DNA from: Herminiimonas arsenitoxidans
Lineage (GTDB): Bacteria > Pseudomonadota > Gammaproteobacteria > Burkholderiales > Burkholderiaceae_D
Assembly (NCBI RefSeq): GCF_900130075.1
Contig: NZ_LT671418.1
Coordinates: forward strand, 3,162,001-3,226,000
Reading direction: 5' to 3'
DNA length: 64,000 nt
The first letter of the stretch is position 1, and every line of letters starts with the position of its first letter. The translations under genes were made by a program, and so were the position numbers. Positions 8,307-18,071 of the stretch are shown piece by piece. The notes below the pieces were generated by a model. The model was not told where the DNA came from and did no database searches. It worked only from the letters and a program-made list of their open reading frames with translations.

Positions 8307-9239
8307 TTACAGGCGATAGCCGAACGCTTGATGGAAACGGTCGTCGATCTCTGCACGTGACAATACGTGGTTCTGCGGACCTTGATGTGCGATCTTGATG
8401 GAACCCATCAGGCTGGAAAGTCGTCCAGTTGTCGCCCAATCCATACCATTGGTCAAACCAAACAGCATGCCGGCACGGAATGCATCGCCACAGCCGGTTG
8501 GGTCAACGATCTTCTCTGCCTTCACACACGGAATCATCAGATGTGCGTTGCCGCTGAAGATTTCTGCGCCTTGTTCGCCGCGAGTCACAACCAATGCCGA
8601 AACGCGCTGGGAAATTTCCTGCAGCGACAGACCTGTACGCCCGGTTAATAATTCCGCTTCGTAATCATTGACGGCAACATAGGTCGCCAATTCAATGAAG
8701 TTCTTCAATTCGTCGCCGTTGAACATAGGCAAGCCTTGGCCCGGATCGAAGATCAAGGGAATGTTCAAATCAGCGCAATGCTGCGCATGCTGCAACATAC
8801 CGTCACGGCCGTCTGGCGCAACGATCGCAATCGCGACATCACCAGCATCAGCTACCTTGTTGTAATGCGAGAAGCTCATGGCACCCGGATGGAATGCATT
8901 GATCTGGTTGCCGTCTGCATCGGTCGTGATGAGAGCCTGGCCGGTGTAGGCGTCATCGATGGTCTTGAGGCATTGCTGTGAAATCTGTAATTGTTCCAGA
9001 CGCTCGCGATAGGATGCGTCGTCCTGGCCTATGGTTGCCATGATGAGCGGATCACCACCGAGCAATTTCAGGTTGTAGGCGATATTGCCTGCACAGCCGC
9101 CAAACTCACGGCGCATGGTCGGTACCAAGAAGGACACATTGATTTTGTGTAGTTGGTCCGCCAGCAATGATTCAGAAAAACGACCTTCGAAGGACATGAT
9201 CGTATCGAAAGCGACGGAGCCACAGATTAAGGATTTCAT
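8307..9239 (-). CDS. PfkB-family carbohydrate/adenosine kinase
   Basis: A 310-residue ribokinase-fold sugar or nucleoside kinase. The N-terminal signature GGCAGNIAYNLKLLGG and the C-terminal DPTGCGDAFRAG, with catalytic Asp252, mark the PfkB family. The resemblance is to adenosine-kinase-like members, so adenosine, inosine or another nucleoside is a possible substrate; the sequence alone does not settle it. I chose the ATG at 9239 (MKSLICGSVAFD) because the family begins there; an upstream ATG at 9287 would add 16 atypical residues. No strong ribosome binding site is visible. Confidence 0.85.
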   Translation of the reverse strand: MKSLICGSVAFDTIMSFEGRFSESLLADQLHKINVSFLVPTMRREFGGCAGNIAYNLKLLGGDPLIMATIGQDDASYRERLEQLQISQQCLKTIDDAYTGQALITTDADGNQINAFHPGAMSFSHYNKVADAGDVAIAIVAPDGRDGMLQHAQHCADLNIPLIFDPGQGLPMFNGDELKNFIELATYVAVNDYEAELLTGRTGLSLQEISQRVSALVVTRGEQGAEIFSGNAHLMIPCVKAEKIVDPTGCGDAFRAGMLFGLTNGMDWATTGRLSSLMGSIKIAHQGPQNHVLSRAEIDDRFHQAFGYRL

Positions 9240-9400
9240 AGGTAGGGATGGAAAGATGTTGGGTAAAGGATAGGAAATTGGTCGCAATCATACACTGTGT
9301 ATTTCGCCTGCGGCCATAGTCTGGTACTACAGAGTTTCTTGTCGATGGCTAAAGCAGTCTGATGTAGTCCTGTGCTTACTGCATGTATGAACACTGCTCA

Positions 9401-10534
9401 TCAGGGATAGAACAAATACACGCGGTAACCGGAGGCCTTGATTTGCGCCAGTTCAAAAGACAGTTTAACGCTACGTTCGCTGCGGGAGGCAAAGCCGAGT
9501 CGCATGTCTTCGGCGTTGCTGAGGTAATCGGTCGGATTGAAAACGCGGCGCAACAGCGGCTTTTCATTCGTATCGTTGAGAGTCAACTCGATGTGTGGCC
9601 ATTCCTGCGGCGTGCTGCTGTAGTTGCGTAGCAGCGTAGTGAGTACAAACGTATCTTTGTTGGTAGCTAGCGTTTGTAATTCGCTGGACTCGATAGATAC
9701 TTGGTCTATCTGGGCAGGCAGATCGATACGGCAATCGAGCATGCTGCACATTTGTGTGAGTATGGGTTTGGTCTCCGGGAACCAGCCGGCGATTTGATTG
9801 CGGAATACATAAGTACTCTGCGCAAGTGCTGCTATGAGCAAAACGAAGGAGCCTGCGCTCAGGAAAATGCGTAATTTCCGGCTCAGACGTTGCCGCTGGC
9901 GACCATGCTTGAGAAAACTAGGTTCATCTTCTGCATCGACTTCATCCAGTGCATCGCGTTCTTCTGCACGGGCGGATTTTTTGCTGCCGCGCCATGGTCT
10001 GCGCTGCAAATCCTTCATCGCTTCGTCTAACTCGTCAGGTGCATGCGGGTCGTATGTAGACTGAGTGGTTTCGGCAGTGATTTCATCCGGCAGATCGCGC
10101 GTGAAGTCCAGCAAGGTCATCCGTTGCAAAGGATCTTCAGGTTTGTTTTCTTCGTATGTGGATATTGCCGTATGGATATCGGCGTCGCGCTCAAATCCGG
10201 CGGGGATGTCGAAATCTATTTTGCTGGCCGGAGGAGGGGCAATGATCGCCTCTTCGCTCGCAGCAGCTACTTCATTCGTTTCATCTGATGTTTGGATGGG
10301 TGCTGTTGCGGATTCCGTTGCAACTGGTGCTACCGCTTCGGCTACCGGCGTGTCACTGGCAGCAGGGGCGGGAGTGACTGGTGGTGCGGCATCTTCTGAT
10401 GGCAGCAAATTCTCGATGCCGTTGAAAATTTCCTTGCAATAGCCACAGCGCACCAGCCCTGCGCGCAACTTCAATTGATCATGCGCGACGCGAAACGTCG
10501 TTTGGCAGTGAGGACATTGAGTCGCGAGTGCCAT
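9401..10534 (-). CDS. Zinc-ribbon, DUF3426 single-pass membrane protein
   Basis: A 377-residue protein with an N-terminal zinc finger of the MJ0042 type (Cys7, Cys10, Cys30, Cys33 in CPHC and CGYC), a long acidic Ala/Pro/Thr-rich linker, one transmembrane helix at about 221-244, and a C-terminal DUF3426 domain outside the cytoplasm. Its function is unknown; the layout suggests a membrane-anchored sensor or assembly factor. It lies eight bases downstream of prmA on the same strand and is probably cotranscribed with it. Confidence 0.82.
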   Translation of the reverse strand: MALATQCPHCQTTFRVAHDQLKLRAGLVRCGYCKEIFNGIENLLPSEDAAPPVTPAPAASDTPVAEAVAPVATESATAPIQTSDETNEVAAASEEAIIAPPPASKIDFDIPAGFERDADIHTAISTYEENKPEDPLQRMTLLDFTRDLPDEITAETTQSTYDPHAPDELDEAMKDLQRRPWRGSKKSARAEERDALDEVDAEDEPSFLKHGRQRQRLSRKLRIFLSAGSFVLLIAALAQSTYVFRNQIAGWFPETKPILTQMCSMLDCRIDLPAQIDQVSIESSELQTLATNKDTFVLTTLLRNYSSTPQEWPHIELTLNDTNEKPLLRRVFNPTDYLSNAEDMRLGFASRSERSVKLSFELAQIKASGYRVYLFYP

Positions 10535-10542
10535 GGTGTGCG

Positions 10543-11478
10543 CTATTGTCGGCCTGACGATTCAGGACTGGATGGCAGGTGACCGGCGAGGGCGACCCAG
10601 CCTTCGTGCTCAGCCCATACGCTCAGCGCGATGAATGGCGCGTAAGCAGCGGTGACTTCATCTACTTGAGTAGCGAGTACACCTGACAGCACCAGTTTGC
10701 CGCCTGGATTGACGCGTCCCGACAACATTGGTGCCATCAATTTCAAAGGATTGGCGAGGATGTTGGCAACGACGACATCGAAGGTGTGCGCGTGGCCAGA
10801 TGTGGCGAATTCGTCCGGTACGTAATACGCGATATCGCAATGATTACGTTCAGTGTTGAAGATGGCCGATTGAATCGCTTGTGGATCAATATCGATGCCG
10901 ATGACTTTTGCTGCGCCCAGCTTTTCTGCCACCATGGCGAGTATGCCGGAGCCACAGCCGTAGTCGAGAACGCTTAAATTGCTTGGTGGATTTGCTTCCA
11001 GCCACTCCATACAGAGACGCGTGGTTGGGTGACTGCCGGTACCGAAGGCGAGGCCAGGGTCCAGTTCCAACACCAGTGCATCCGGATCAGGAGCATCGTG
11101 CCAGCTTGGAACAACCCAGATATTTTTACCGATATGGATGGGCTCGAATTGGGATTGCGTTAAACGTACCCAATCCTGTTCTGCAACCGGACGTAGCGTA
11201 AAGACGACATCAGATGCGGCCAGACCAATGGCATGCGCTGCTTCGGCCACGATGGCAGCCTGATCGGACTCAACTGGAGTGAGTGCGACGACGCGGCTGT
11301 GTTCCCATGCGGCTTCTGTTGGTTCCATGCCCGGTTCGCCGAATAGCGGTTGCTCGGCATCGGTACCGAAATCGGCATCTTCTACCGAGACCGACAATGC
11401 GCCAGCCTCCATCAACGCATCGGACAATGCTTCCGCATGCGTACGGGCGACTTCGATCACGATTTCGGTCCAGCTCAT
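10543..11478 (-). CDS. prmA: Ribosomal protein L11 methyltransferase
   Basis: SAM-dependent enzyme that trimethylates lysines and the N-terminus of ribosomal protein L11. The 311-residue product has the N-terminal substrate-recognition domain, then the Rossmann methyltransferase with motif [13 protein letters not shown] and the [12 protein letters not shown] segment typical of Prm[11 protein letters not shown] is the motif IV region. It follows accC in the order accB-accC-prmA that is common in proteobacteria. Confidence 0.95.
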   Translation of the reverse strand: MSWTEIVIEVARTHAEALSDALMEAGALSVSVEDADFGTDAEQPLFGEPGMEPTEAAWEHSRVVALTPVESDQAAIVAEAAHAIGLAASDVVFTLRPVAEQDWVRLTQSQFEPIHIGKNIWVVPSWHDAPDPDALVLELDPGLAFGTGSHPTTRLCMEWLEANPPSNLSVLDYGCGSGILAMVAEKLGAAKVIGIDIDPQAIQSAIFNTERNHCDIAYYVPDEFATSGHAHTFDVVVANILANPLKLMAPMLSGRVNPGGKLVLSGVLATQVDEVTAAYAPFIALSVWAEHEGWVALAGHLPSSPESSGRQ

Positions 11479-11561
11479 GAATACCTCAATGTACTTTACT
11501 GTCAGCCATTATATTGGCTGTCTGCCTGAAGCAGGTGGGGTGAATGATGATTTGTTGTACT

Positions 11562-11597
11562 CGCCGTAACAACAGATGCTTATCCATTGTTACGGCG
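11562..11597. repeat. Inverted repeat between accC and prmA
   Basis: cgccgtaacaa (11562-11572) is matched exactly by ttgttacggcg (11587-11597) across a 14-base loop. Neither strand shows a T-run after it, so an intrinsic terminator is unlikely. It may be an mRNA processing or stability hairpin between the two cistrons. Confidence 0.55.
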
Positions 11598-11650
11598 GTC
11601 GCGGAGCAAGCCGCTAGAGAATAACAACGCTTGCGCGTTGGATGCTGCAA

Positions 11651-13021
11651 TTACGCTTTTGGTTCTTTTGGCAAATCAGGTTTGTTTGCCAATTTTTGCT
11701 CGAGGTAATGAATGTTGGTGCCGCCTTCGATAAAGCGGGCATCAACCATCAACTCACGATGCAATGGGATGTTGGTTTGAATACCTTCAACAACCATTTC
11801 TGACAAGGCAATTTGCATACGCTTGATAGCTTGTTCACGTGTTGCACCGTACGCAATGACTTTGCCAACCATCGAATCATAGTTAGGTGGAACGTAGTAG
11901 CCAGCGTATGCATGTGAATCGACACGTATCCCTGGGCCACCTGGTGCATGCCAGGAAATAATCTTGCCTGGCGATGGTGTGAACTTGAATGGATCTTCGG
12001 CATTGATACGGCATTCGATGGCGTGGCCGCTTAAGATCACGTCACGTTGGCGGAAACGCAGTTTCTCACCGGCCGCGATGCGGATCTGTTCTTGCACGAT
12101 GTCGATGCCGGTAATCATTTCAGTCACCGGATGTTCAACTTGGACGCGGGTGTTCATTTCAATGAAATAGAACTCGCCGTTTTCGTACAGAAACTCAAAT
12201 GTACCTGCGCCGCGATAACCCATCTTGCGGCAGGCTTCGGCACAACGGTCACCGATGCGTTCGATCGTTTTGCGTGGGATGCCAGGCGCTGGCGCTTCTT
12301 CCAGCACTTTTTGGTGGCGACGCTGCATGGAGCAGTCGCGCTCGCCCAGCCAAATAGCATTTTTATGTTCGTCGGCCAGAATCTGGATTTCCACGTGACG
12401 TGGATTTTCCAGATACTTCTCCATATAGACTTCTGGATTGCCGAATGCAGCACCAGCTTCAGTCTTGGTCATCGTGACAGCGTTCAGCAATGCTGCTTCA
12501 GTGTGCACAACGCGCATACCGCGTCCGCCGCCACCGCCAGCTGCCTTGATGATGACTGGATAGCCGATTTTGCGTGCGATCTGGATGATTTCTTTGGTGT
12601 CGGTCGGCAATGCGCCTTCCGAGCCAGGTACGCATGGTACGCCGGCTTTGATCATTGCCTGCTTGGCTGACACTTTGTCGCCCATCATGCGAATTGATTC
12701 AGAACGTGGGCCGATGAAGACGAAGCCGGATTGCTCTACGCGTTCCGCAAAATCAGCATTTTCAGACAAGAAGCCATAGCCAGGGTGAATTGCTTCAGCA
12801 TCAGTCACTTCAGCGGCGCTGATGATGGCTGGCATATTCAGATAGCTGAGTGCCGATGGCGCAGGTCCGATACAAACGGACTCGTCAGCCAACTTGACGT
12901 ATTTGGCATCGCGGTCTGCTTCGGAATGAACAACCACGGTCTTGATGCCCATTTCGCGGCAAGCGCGCTGGATACGAAGCGCGATTTCGCCACGATTGGC
13001 GATAAGAATTTTTTCAAACAT
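11651..13021 (-). CDS. accC: Acetyl-CoA carboxylase, biotin carboxylase subunit
   Basis: ATP-grasp enzyme that carboxylates the biotin of AccB, the first half-reaction of malonyl-CoA formation for fatty acid synthesis. The 456-residue product begins [16 protein letters not shown], carries the glycine-rich ATP loop [12 protein letters not shown] and the active-site segment [14 protein letters not shown]. Length and motifs are those of a free-standing biotin carboxylase, without fused domains. It lies 95 bases after accB on the same strand, the usual accBC pair. Confidence 0.97.
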   Translation of the reverse strand: MFEKILIANRGEIALRIQRACREMGIKTVVVHSEADRDAKYVKLADESVCIGPAPSALSYLNMPAIISAAEVTDAEAIHPGYGFLSENADFAERVEQSGFVFIGPRSESIRMMGDKVSAKQAMIKAGVPCVPGSEGALPTDTKEIIQIARKIGYPVIIKAAGGGGGRGMRVVHTEAALLNAVTMTKTEAGAAFGNPEVYMEKYLENPRHVEIQILADEHKNAIWLGERDCSMQRRHQKVLEEAPAPGIPRKTIERIGDRCAEACRKMGYRGAGTFEFLYENGEFYFIEMNTRVQVEHPVTEMITGIDIVQEQIRIAAGEKLRFRQRDVILSGHAIECRINAEDPFKFTPSPGKIISWHAPGGPGIRVDSHAYAGYYVPPNYDSMVGKVIAYGATREQAIKRMQIALSEMVVEGIQTNIPLHRELMVDARFIEGGTNIHYLEQKLANKPDLPKEPKA

Positions 13022-13116
13022 AGTGGAAATTGGACTCGTCGTTAAAGGATGAAATCAAATCAGCGAGAGTGAAGATGGGGCGGCGTAGTCGCCTGTATGA
13101 CCCCAAGCTTCCATCA

Positions 13117-13578
13117 TTAGCCGATGATAAACAACGGTTGGCCAAATTCGACCGGCTGACCATTTTCGACCAGGATTTCTTTGATGACGCCGGAAGCGTC
13201 AGCATCGATTTCATTCAACAACTTCATTGCTTCGATAATGCACAATGTGTCGCCTTCTTTGACTACCGAACCGACTTCGACGAATGCCGGCGAGCCTGGG
13301 GAAGATGAGCGGTAGAAGCTGCCGACCATAGGCGATTTGACGACGTGGCCTGTGACTTCTACTGGAGCGGCTGCGATTGGCGCGGCGGCTGCAACAGGTG
13401 CGGAAGCGGCAGGAGCATATTGCTGTTGCATGCCTGGCTGCATCATGACAACTTGATTCTGTGGGACTGGGGAAGATTTAACGATACGGACTTTGCTTTC
13501 GCCTTCCGTTACTTCCAGTTCAGCGATATCCGATTCAGCGACCAGATCGATGAGGGTCTTGAGCTTGCGTAAATCCAT
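13117..13578 (-). CDS. accB: Biotin carboxyl carrier protein of acetyl-CoA carboxylase
   Basis: A 153-residue carrier that shuttles carboxyl groups between AccC and the carboxyltransferase AccAD. It has the N-terminal helix ([16 protein letters not shown]), an Ala/Pro linker at about 50-75, and a C-terminal biotinyl domain with the EAMKLLNEI motif; Lys119 is the biotinylation site. AAGGAA precedes the ATG. It is the first gene of the accBC pair and lies 78 bases after aroQ. Confidence 0.97.
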   Translation of the reverse strand: MDLRKLKTLIDLVAESDIAELEVTEGESKVRIVKSSPVPQNQVVMMQPGMQQQYAPAASAPVAAAAPIAAAPVEVTGHVVKSPMVGSFYRSSSPGSPAFVEVGSVVKEGDTLCIIEAMKLLNEIDADASGVIKEILVENGQPVEFGQPLFIIG

Positions 13579-13656
13579 GTGAAATTCCTTGGAGATTTTA
13601 GTTTTTATGTTAAAGATGGCGGCAATTATAAGGCATTTGCCGACAAATGGTGGGAA

Positions 13657-14094
13657 TTAGAGCTTTTTGAGTGCAAATGAGATGGCCGCTGCATATCCTT
13701 CAGTGCCTAATCCACACACCACGCCGACAGCGATGCCGGACAAATAGGAATGGTGGCGAAATGCTTCGCGCTGATGAATATTGGAAACGTGTATTTCCAC
13801 AAATGGGATGGCGACCCCGGCTAATGCGTCACGCAATGATACGCTGGTGTGAGTCAATCCGCCTGGATTGATGACAATTGCGTCGATTCCTTCTTTTTTC
13901 GCAGCTTGAATGCGATCAATTAATTCACCTTCATGATTGCTTTGAAAGGCAATCAGTTTGGCACCCGCCTGCGCGGCTTGTTCGGTTGCTGCGCGTTCCA
14001 CATCGGCAAGCGTGGTCGATCCATAGACCTCCGGCTCGCGTGAGCCTAGCAGGTTCAGGTTCGGACCATTTAACAAAAGAATATTTTTTGCCAT
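13657..14094 (-). CDS. aroQ: 3-dehydroquinate dehydratase, type II
   Basis: Third step of the shikimate pathway (3-dehydroquinate to 3-dehydroshikimate). At 145 residues it has the size of the dodecameric type II enzyme. Signature segments are [17 protein letters not shown] with the catalytic Tyr, [16 protein letters not shown] and [17 protein letters not shown] with the catalytic His. It precedes accB, a very common arrangement. The next step of the pathway, aroE, lies elsewhere in the window (21111). Confidence 0.96.
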   Translation of the reverse strand: MAKNILLLNGPNLNLLGSREPEVYGSTTLADVERAATEQAAQAGAKLIAFQSNHEGELIDRIQAAKKEGIDAIVINPGGLTHTSVSLRDALAGVAIPFVEIHVSNIHQREAFRHHSYLSGIAVGVVCGLGTEGYAAAISFALKKL

Positions 14095-14177
14095 CGAGAT
14101 GCAACTCCGTTTGACGATGATGGCCGCATTTTGCCGCTAAATGGCGTCGATTGGCAAGGAAAAAACTCGTATTAGTA

Positions 14178-14699
14178 TCAAAGAGCGTTGATGTCAGCGC
14201 GTAATTGATCCATCTTCAAGCGGCCTAAATAAGTCTTCTTGACGTCGCCTTTGGGTCCGATGATCACGGTAAAAGGCAGGCCGCCAGCCTGATTGCCGAA
14301 CTGGCGCGACAATTCGCTGCCATTGATTCCGGCGATATAAAGCGGATAAGTGATTTTATATTTCGCAGCAAATTCCCGAATATTGTTGGCTGAATCAATG
14401 CCGACACCAAGAATCTGGATGTTTTTCGGCAACAATTCAGTTTGCAGTTCGGTCAGTTCCGGCATCTCTTCCACGCATGGCGCACACCAGGTTGCCCAGA
14501 AGTTAATGATCAAGGTTTTGCCTTGCCATTGAGATAAGGGCTGTATTTTGCTGTTGCTATCTTCTAGTTGCTGGGCAAAAAAGTTGGCGACGGCTGGTGA
14601 TTCTGGTTCTGCAGGAGCGTGATGCTTGGTACCGAAATAGATGCCGACAGCGGCAAAAAATAGCGCGATGGCGCCATATAAAAATACGTTACGTCTCAT
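14178..14699 (-). CDS. TlpA-like membrane-anchored thioredoxin
   Basis: A 173-residue thiol-disulfide protein with one N-terminal membrane helix (about residues 5-22), which also could act as an uncleaved signal, and a periplasmic thioredoxin domain with active site WCAPC (Cys72, Cys75) and the cis-Pro region GGLPFT. Such proteins reduce apocytochromes or other extracytoplasmic partners; the partner here is unknown. Its ATG overlaps the stop codon of the upstream gene by four bases, so the two are translationally coupled. Confidence 0.88.
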   Translation of the reverse strand: MRRNVFLYGAIALFFAAVGIYFGTKHHAPAEPESPAVANFFAQQLEDSNSKIQPLSQWQGKTLIINFWATWCAPCVEEMPELTELQTELLPKNIQILGVGIDSANNIREFAAKYKITYPLYIAGINGSELSRQFGNQAGGLPFTVIIGPKGDVKKTYLGRLKMDQLRADINAL

Positions 14700-15328
14700 T
14701 TTTGCCCGTTTTCTTTAGTGTTGTCTTGCGCAATCAGTGCGCGCACTGATTCGATGTCGGCACGTTCTTGTCGGCCGGAAGGGGATTTTTTGACTGCGCC
14801 GCGCAGGTCGTCAACTTCATATAGTGCTAGGTGCACGCCTTCTTGTTGCCATATAAAACTGAGGGTTTCGACGGCTTCGCTGCGACCTTTGAAGTGAGAT
14901 GACTCCGATACTTCAAAGTCTATGCCTTTGTTTAATAGGTAAATCTCGACGTCTTTTGCGCTTTCTGCAAATAACTGTAGGTAAATATCGGAATGCTCAC
15001 CTGCCGTGCCGTTCAGGACCGCGCCAGTTAAATAAGGCTGGAATGTTGTCAATTCTTGCATGATGCGCAGGGCCAGGTTGCGCAGATGCAATAAACGGGC
15101 AGGTTGCGTGTCGCCGAAAAACAGCTCGTTATACAGGCGAACCTCATCCTCAATCAGGGCGTTGTCGGGCAGTACATCGCCACGGACTTTGCTGTTGCCG
15201 AGTATCTGTTTGGTCGCCTTGCGCTTGGCTGTGCCATAGTCGACGCCGTCTTCGGCGATCAGACGCGCAGCGCTTGCGGCGATTTCAGCACGCAGTAATT
15301 CGGTATCGGACAGGGGGTGAGTAGGCAT
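14696..15328 (-). CDS. Conserved protein of unknown function upstream of the TlpA-like gene
   Basis: I do not recognise a named family. The 210-residue product is soluble, with no signal peptide or membrane segment. Residues about 100-135 (GAVLNGTAGEHSDIYLQLF followed by DVEIYLL) recall the GS-x-D-x-D core of minimal nucleotidyltransferases, and the N-terminal half is helical and charged. A nucleotidyltransferase-like role is therefore possible but weakly supported. It is coupled to the TlpA-like gene and diverges from mpl across a 74-base gap. Confidence 0.7.
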   Translation of the reverse strand: MPTHPLSDTELLRAEIAASAARLIAEDGVDYGTAKRKATKQILGNSKVRGDVLPDNALIEDEVRLYNELFFGDTQPARLLHLRNLALRIMQELTTFQPYLTGAVLNGTAGEHSDIYLQLFAESAKDVEIYLLNKGIDFEVSESSHFKGRSEAVETLSFIWQQEGVHLALYEVDDLRGAVKKSPSGRQERADIESVRALIAQDNTKENGQK

Positions 15329-15402
15329 GGTGCGAATGATACTCCCGCCGACAGATGCCCGTCGTCGGGTAAAATCTCGTTATTCCAATCCGAAATTGTA
15401 CA

Positions 15403-16782
15403 ATGCATATTCACATACTTGGCGTTTGCGGCACCTTCATGGGTGGTTTGGCGGTACTGGCAAAAGCTGCCGGTCATACGGTTACCGGCTGTGACGCCAA
15501 CGTCTACCCGCCGATGAGCACGCAGCTTGAGGCGCAAGGCATCAAGCTGATAGAAGGTTATGGTCCAGAGCAGATCAGCCTGAATCCTGATTTATATGTA
15601 ATCGGCAATGTCGTCTCGCGCGGCAATCCCTTGATGGAAGAAATTCTCAATCGCGGTTTGCCCTATACCTCAGGTCCGCAGTGGATAGGTGAGCATATTC
15701 TGCAAGGTAAGTGGGTACTCGCTGTGGCGGGGACGCACGGCAAAACAACGACTTCATCGATGCTGGCGTGGATACTGGAAGATGCGGGTTACGATCCGGG
15801 CTTCCTGATTGGCGGCGTGCCTATGAATTTTGGTATTTCTGCACGTCTGTCTGGCAAGGGCGCGGAATCCTCATTTTTTGTGATCGAAGCGGATGAGTAC
15901 GATACGGCCTTCTTCGACAAGCGCAGCAAATTCGTTCATTACCACGCGAAAACCGCGATTCTGAACAATCTGGAATACGACCACGCCGATATTTTCCCGG
16001 ACCTGACTGCGATCGAAACCCAGTTCCACCATCTGGTGCGTACCGTGCCGGGCGTTGGTCGTGTAGTGGCTAATGCACGCGAAGAATCATTGAAGCGTGT
16101 CATGCAACGCGGCTGCTGGAGTGAAACGGAATGGTTTGGTAGCGACGATCAACATGGCTGGAAGATCAATACGCATGACGACGGCAATTTTGATGTCTTC
16201 TTCAAAGGCGAGCTGCAAGGCACGGTGAACTGGCCTCTGACCGGCGAGCACAATCGCATGAATGCGCTGGCTGCGATTGCGGCGGCGCGTCATGTCGGCG
16301 TGGTGCCGGCGCAGGCGATTGCTTCATTGGGACAATTTGAAAACGTGAAGCGTCGCATGGAGTTGCGCGGAACGGTGAACGATATCGCGGTGTATGACGA
16401 TTTCGCCCATCACCCGACTGCGATTGCGACTACGGTGGCCGGCTTGCGTAAAAAAGTCGGTGCGGCACGCATACTCGCCGTGCTGGAGCCGCGCTCCAAT
16501 ACGATGAAGTTAGGCACGATGAAAGATGCATTGCCGGGCAGTCTGGTCGATGCTGATCTGGTATTCGGTTACGGTGCCAGTGGTACAGGTAAAGATGCAC
16601 TCGGCTGGGATTTGGCAGAAGCCCTGGCACCGCTCGGTAATAAAGGGCGCGCCTTTAATGATTTGAATACCTTGGTGCAAGCAATTGCAGAAAATGCACA
16701 AGCGGGCGATCAGATACTGGTGATGAGCAACGGTGGTTTTGGCGGCGTGCATCAAAAAATTCTGGATGTGCTGGCGCAATGA
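15403..16782 (+). CDS. mpl: UDP-N-acetylmuramate:L-alanyl-gamma-D-glutamyl-meso-diaminopimelate ligase
   Basis: Mur-ligase-family enzyme that attaches recycled tripeptide to UDP-MurNAc, returning peptide released by AmpD-type recycling to wall synthesis. The 459-residue product has an N-terminal nucleotide-binding GVCGTFMGGLA, the ATP loop GTHGKTTTSSM at about 110-120, and the central DEYDTAFFDKRSKFVHY typical of Mpl rather than MurC. Its 3' end overlaps the esterase gene by four bases (ATGA). Confidence 0.95.
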   Translation: MHIHILGVCGTFMGGLAVLAKAAGHTVTGCDANVYPPMSTQLEAQGIKLIEGYGPEQISLNPDLYVIGNVVSRGNPLMEEILNRGLPYTSGPQWIGEHILQGKWVLAVAGTHGKTTTSSMLAWILEDAGYDPGFLIGGVPMNFGISARLSGKGAESSFFVIEADEYDTAFFDKRSKFVHYHAKTAILNNLEYDHADIFPDLTAIETQFHHLVRTVPGVGRVVANAREESLKRVMQRGCWSETEWFGSDDQHGWKINTHDDGNFDVFFKGELQGTVNWPLTGEHNRMNALAAIAAARHVGVVPAQAIASLGQFENVKRRMELRGTVNDIAVYDDFAHHPTAIATTVAGLRKKVGAARILAVLEPRSNTMKLGTMKDALPGSLVDADLVFGYGASGTGKDALGWDLAEALAPLGNKGRAFNDLNTLVQAIAENAQAGDQILVMSNGGFGGVHQKILDVLAQ

Positions 16783-17363
16783 TTTTGTATCTGCACGGTT
16801 TTCGTTCATCGCCACTCTCGTATAAAACCAGTTTGTTGGCTGCGCGCATGCAGGCGCTGGGCCGTGGCGATGAGTATCTTTGTCCGCAATTGCCGGCTTC
16901 GCCAAGTGAGGCGATAGCATTGGCACTGGATATTGCGCAAAAAGTTGATCCGTCTGAATTAACCTTGATCGGTTCCTCACTGGGCGGTTATTACGCCACA
17001 TGGTTGGCAGAGCAACTGGGTTGTCGTGCGGTTTTGCTCAATCCAGCCGTCCACGCTGCGCGTGATTTGGCAACGCAAGTTGGTGTCAAAACGCAATATC
17101 ACTCGAATGAGCCATTCGAATTCAAGCGCGAGTATATTGATGAATTGAAGGCGCTGGCAGTTGACGAAATTACACATCCGCAACGTTACTTCCTGATCGC
17201 TGCAACCGGCGATGAATTGCTCGACTGGCGCGAAATGGTGGCGCAATTTTCGCAAGCGCGTTTGCGTGTGATTGATGGTAGCGATCATGGCATGTCGGAT
17301 TTTGAAGAATATGCCGATGAGGTCTTGGCTTTTTGCGGTGTCGACGTTGGAGCAGCGCAGTGA
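16779..17363 (+). CDS. YqiA-like alpha/beta-hydrolase esterase
   Basis: A 194-residue small hydrolase of the UPF0227/YqiA type. It begins MILYLHGFRSSPLS, has the nucleophile elbow GSSLGG with Ser67, a later Asp in ATGDELLDWRE and a catalytic His in DGSDHGMSDFE. E. coli YqiA is an acyl-CoA or short-chain esterase in vitro; the natural substrate is unknown. It overlaps mpl at its start and ubiC by one base at its end, so the three genes form one tight operon. Confidence 0.88.
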   Translation: MILYLHGFRSSPLSYKTSLLAARMQALGRGDEYLCPQLPASPSEAIALALDIAQKVDPSELTLIGSSLGGYYATWLAEQLGCRAVLLNPAVHAARDLATQVGVKTQYHSNEPFEFKREYIDELKALAVDEITHPQRYFLIAATGDELLDWREMVAQFSQARLRVIDGSDHGMSDFEEYADEVLAFCGVDVGAAQ

Positions 17364-17953
17364 TGGATAGCGTGCAGCGTCGCTCGGTATCGCAAGCGCA
17401 TTGGTTCTCGCATGTGAATGGTGTGCATGCATCACCGCAGATGCGAGCATGGTTGACTGATTCGATGTCGCTGACGATGAAGCTGATTGCACGCTGTGAG
17501 CGATTTCGCATACAGCGCCTGGCGCAACAACGTGCGCTGGTGCTGGCAGATGAATTTGAAGAAGTTGCGTTGCCGCGCCGAGTCTTGGTGCAGGAACGCG
17601 AAGTGTTTTTGCGCTGTGATGAACAACCGGTGGTGTATGCACATACGATAGTGCCGCTTTCTGCCACCGCATCCGACTGGCCGTTTTTCGGCACGCTGGG
17701 TGAGCGTTCATTAGGCACAACCTTATTTGGTGATCCGCGCGTTTGGCGTGGCAAGTTGGAATATGCACGATTACAGGCGCAGCATCCTTTGGCGCTACGT
17801 GCAGCCGCGGCGATTGGTGTGGAGTTGCCTACGCCTTTGTTTGCACGTCGCTGTTTGTATAAACGTGGCAAAGGTTCGCTATTGGTGACGGAAGTTTTTC
17901 TTCCGAGCATAACGACCATCCGACAAAGTCCGCGTATCGCGGGAAAAGACTAA
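17363..17953 (+). CDS. ubiC: Chorismate pyruvate-lyase
   Basis: Converts chorismate to 4-hydroxybenzoate, the first committed step of ubiquinone synthesis. The start ATG at 17363 overlaps the yqiA-like stop (TGATG), giving 196 residues; an upstream start at 17333 is less likely. Family features are WLTDSMSLTMKL, the LPRRVLVQEREVFL segment, LGERSLGTTLFGDP and the C-terminal FARRCLYKRGKGSLLVTEVFLP with the product-binding Arg and Glu. Confidence 0.92.
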   Translation: MDSVQRRSVSQAHWFSHVNGVHASPQMRAWLTDSMSLTMKLIARCERFRIQRLAQQRALVLADEFEEVALPRRVLVQEREVFLRCDEQPVVYAHTIVPLSATASDWPFFGTLGERSLGTTLFGDPRVWRGKLEYARLQAQHPLALRAAAAIGVELPTPLFARRCLYKRGKGSLLVTEVFLPSITTIRQSPRIAGKD

Positions 17954-18071
17954 GCAAGCTTGTGCATCAGAATGCGCTTGATAAATGAAATGCAGTAATC
18001 GACTTAAGTAGCAAAAGATCGATTAGTAAACGAACCTGTTCCAAGAACTAATTAAATAAGCAAAGTATTGA

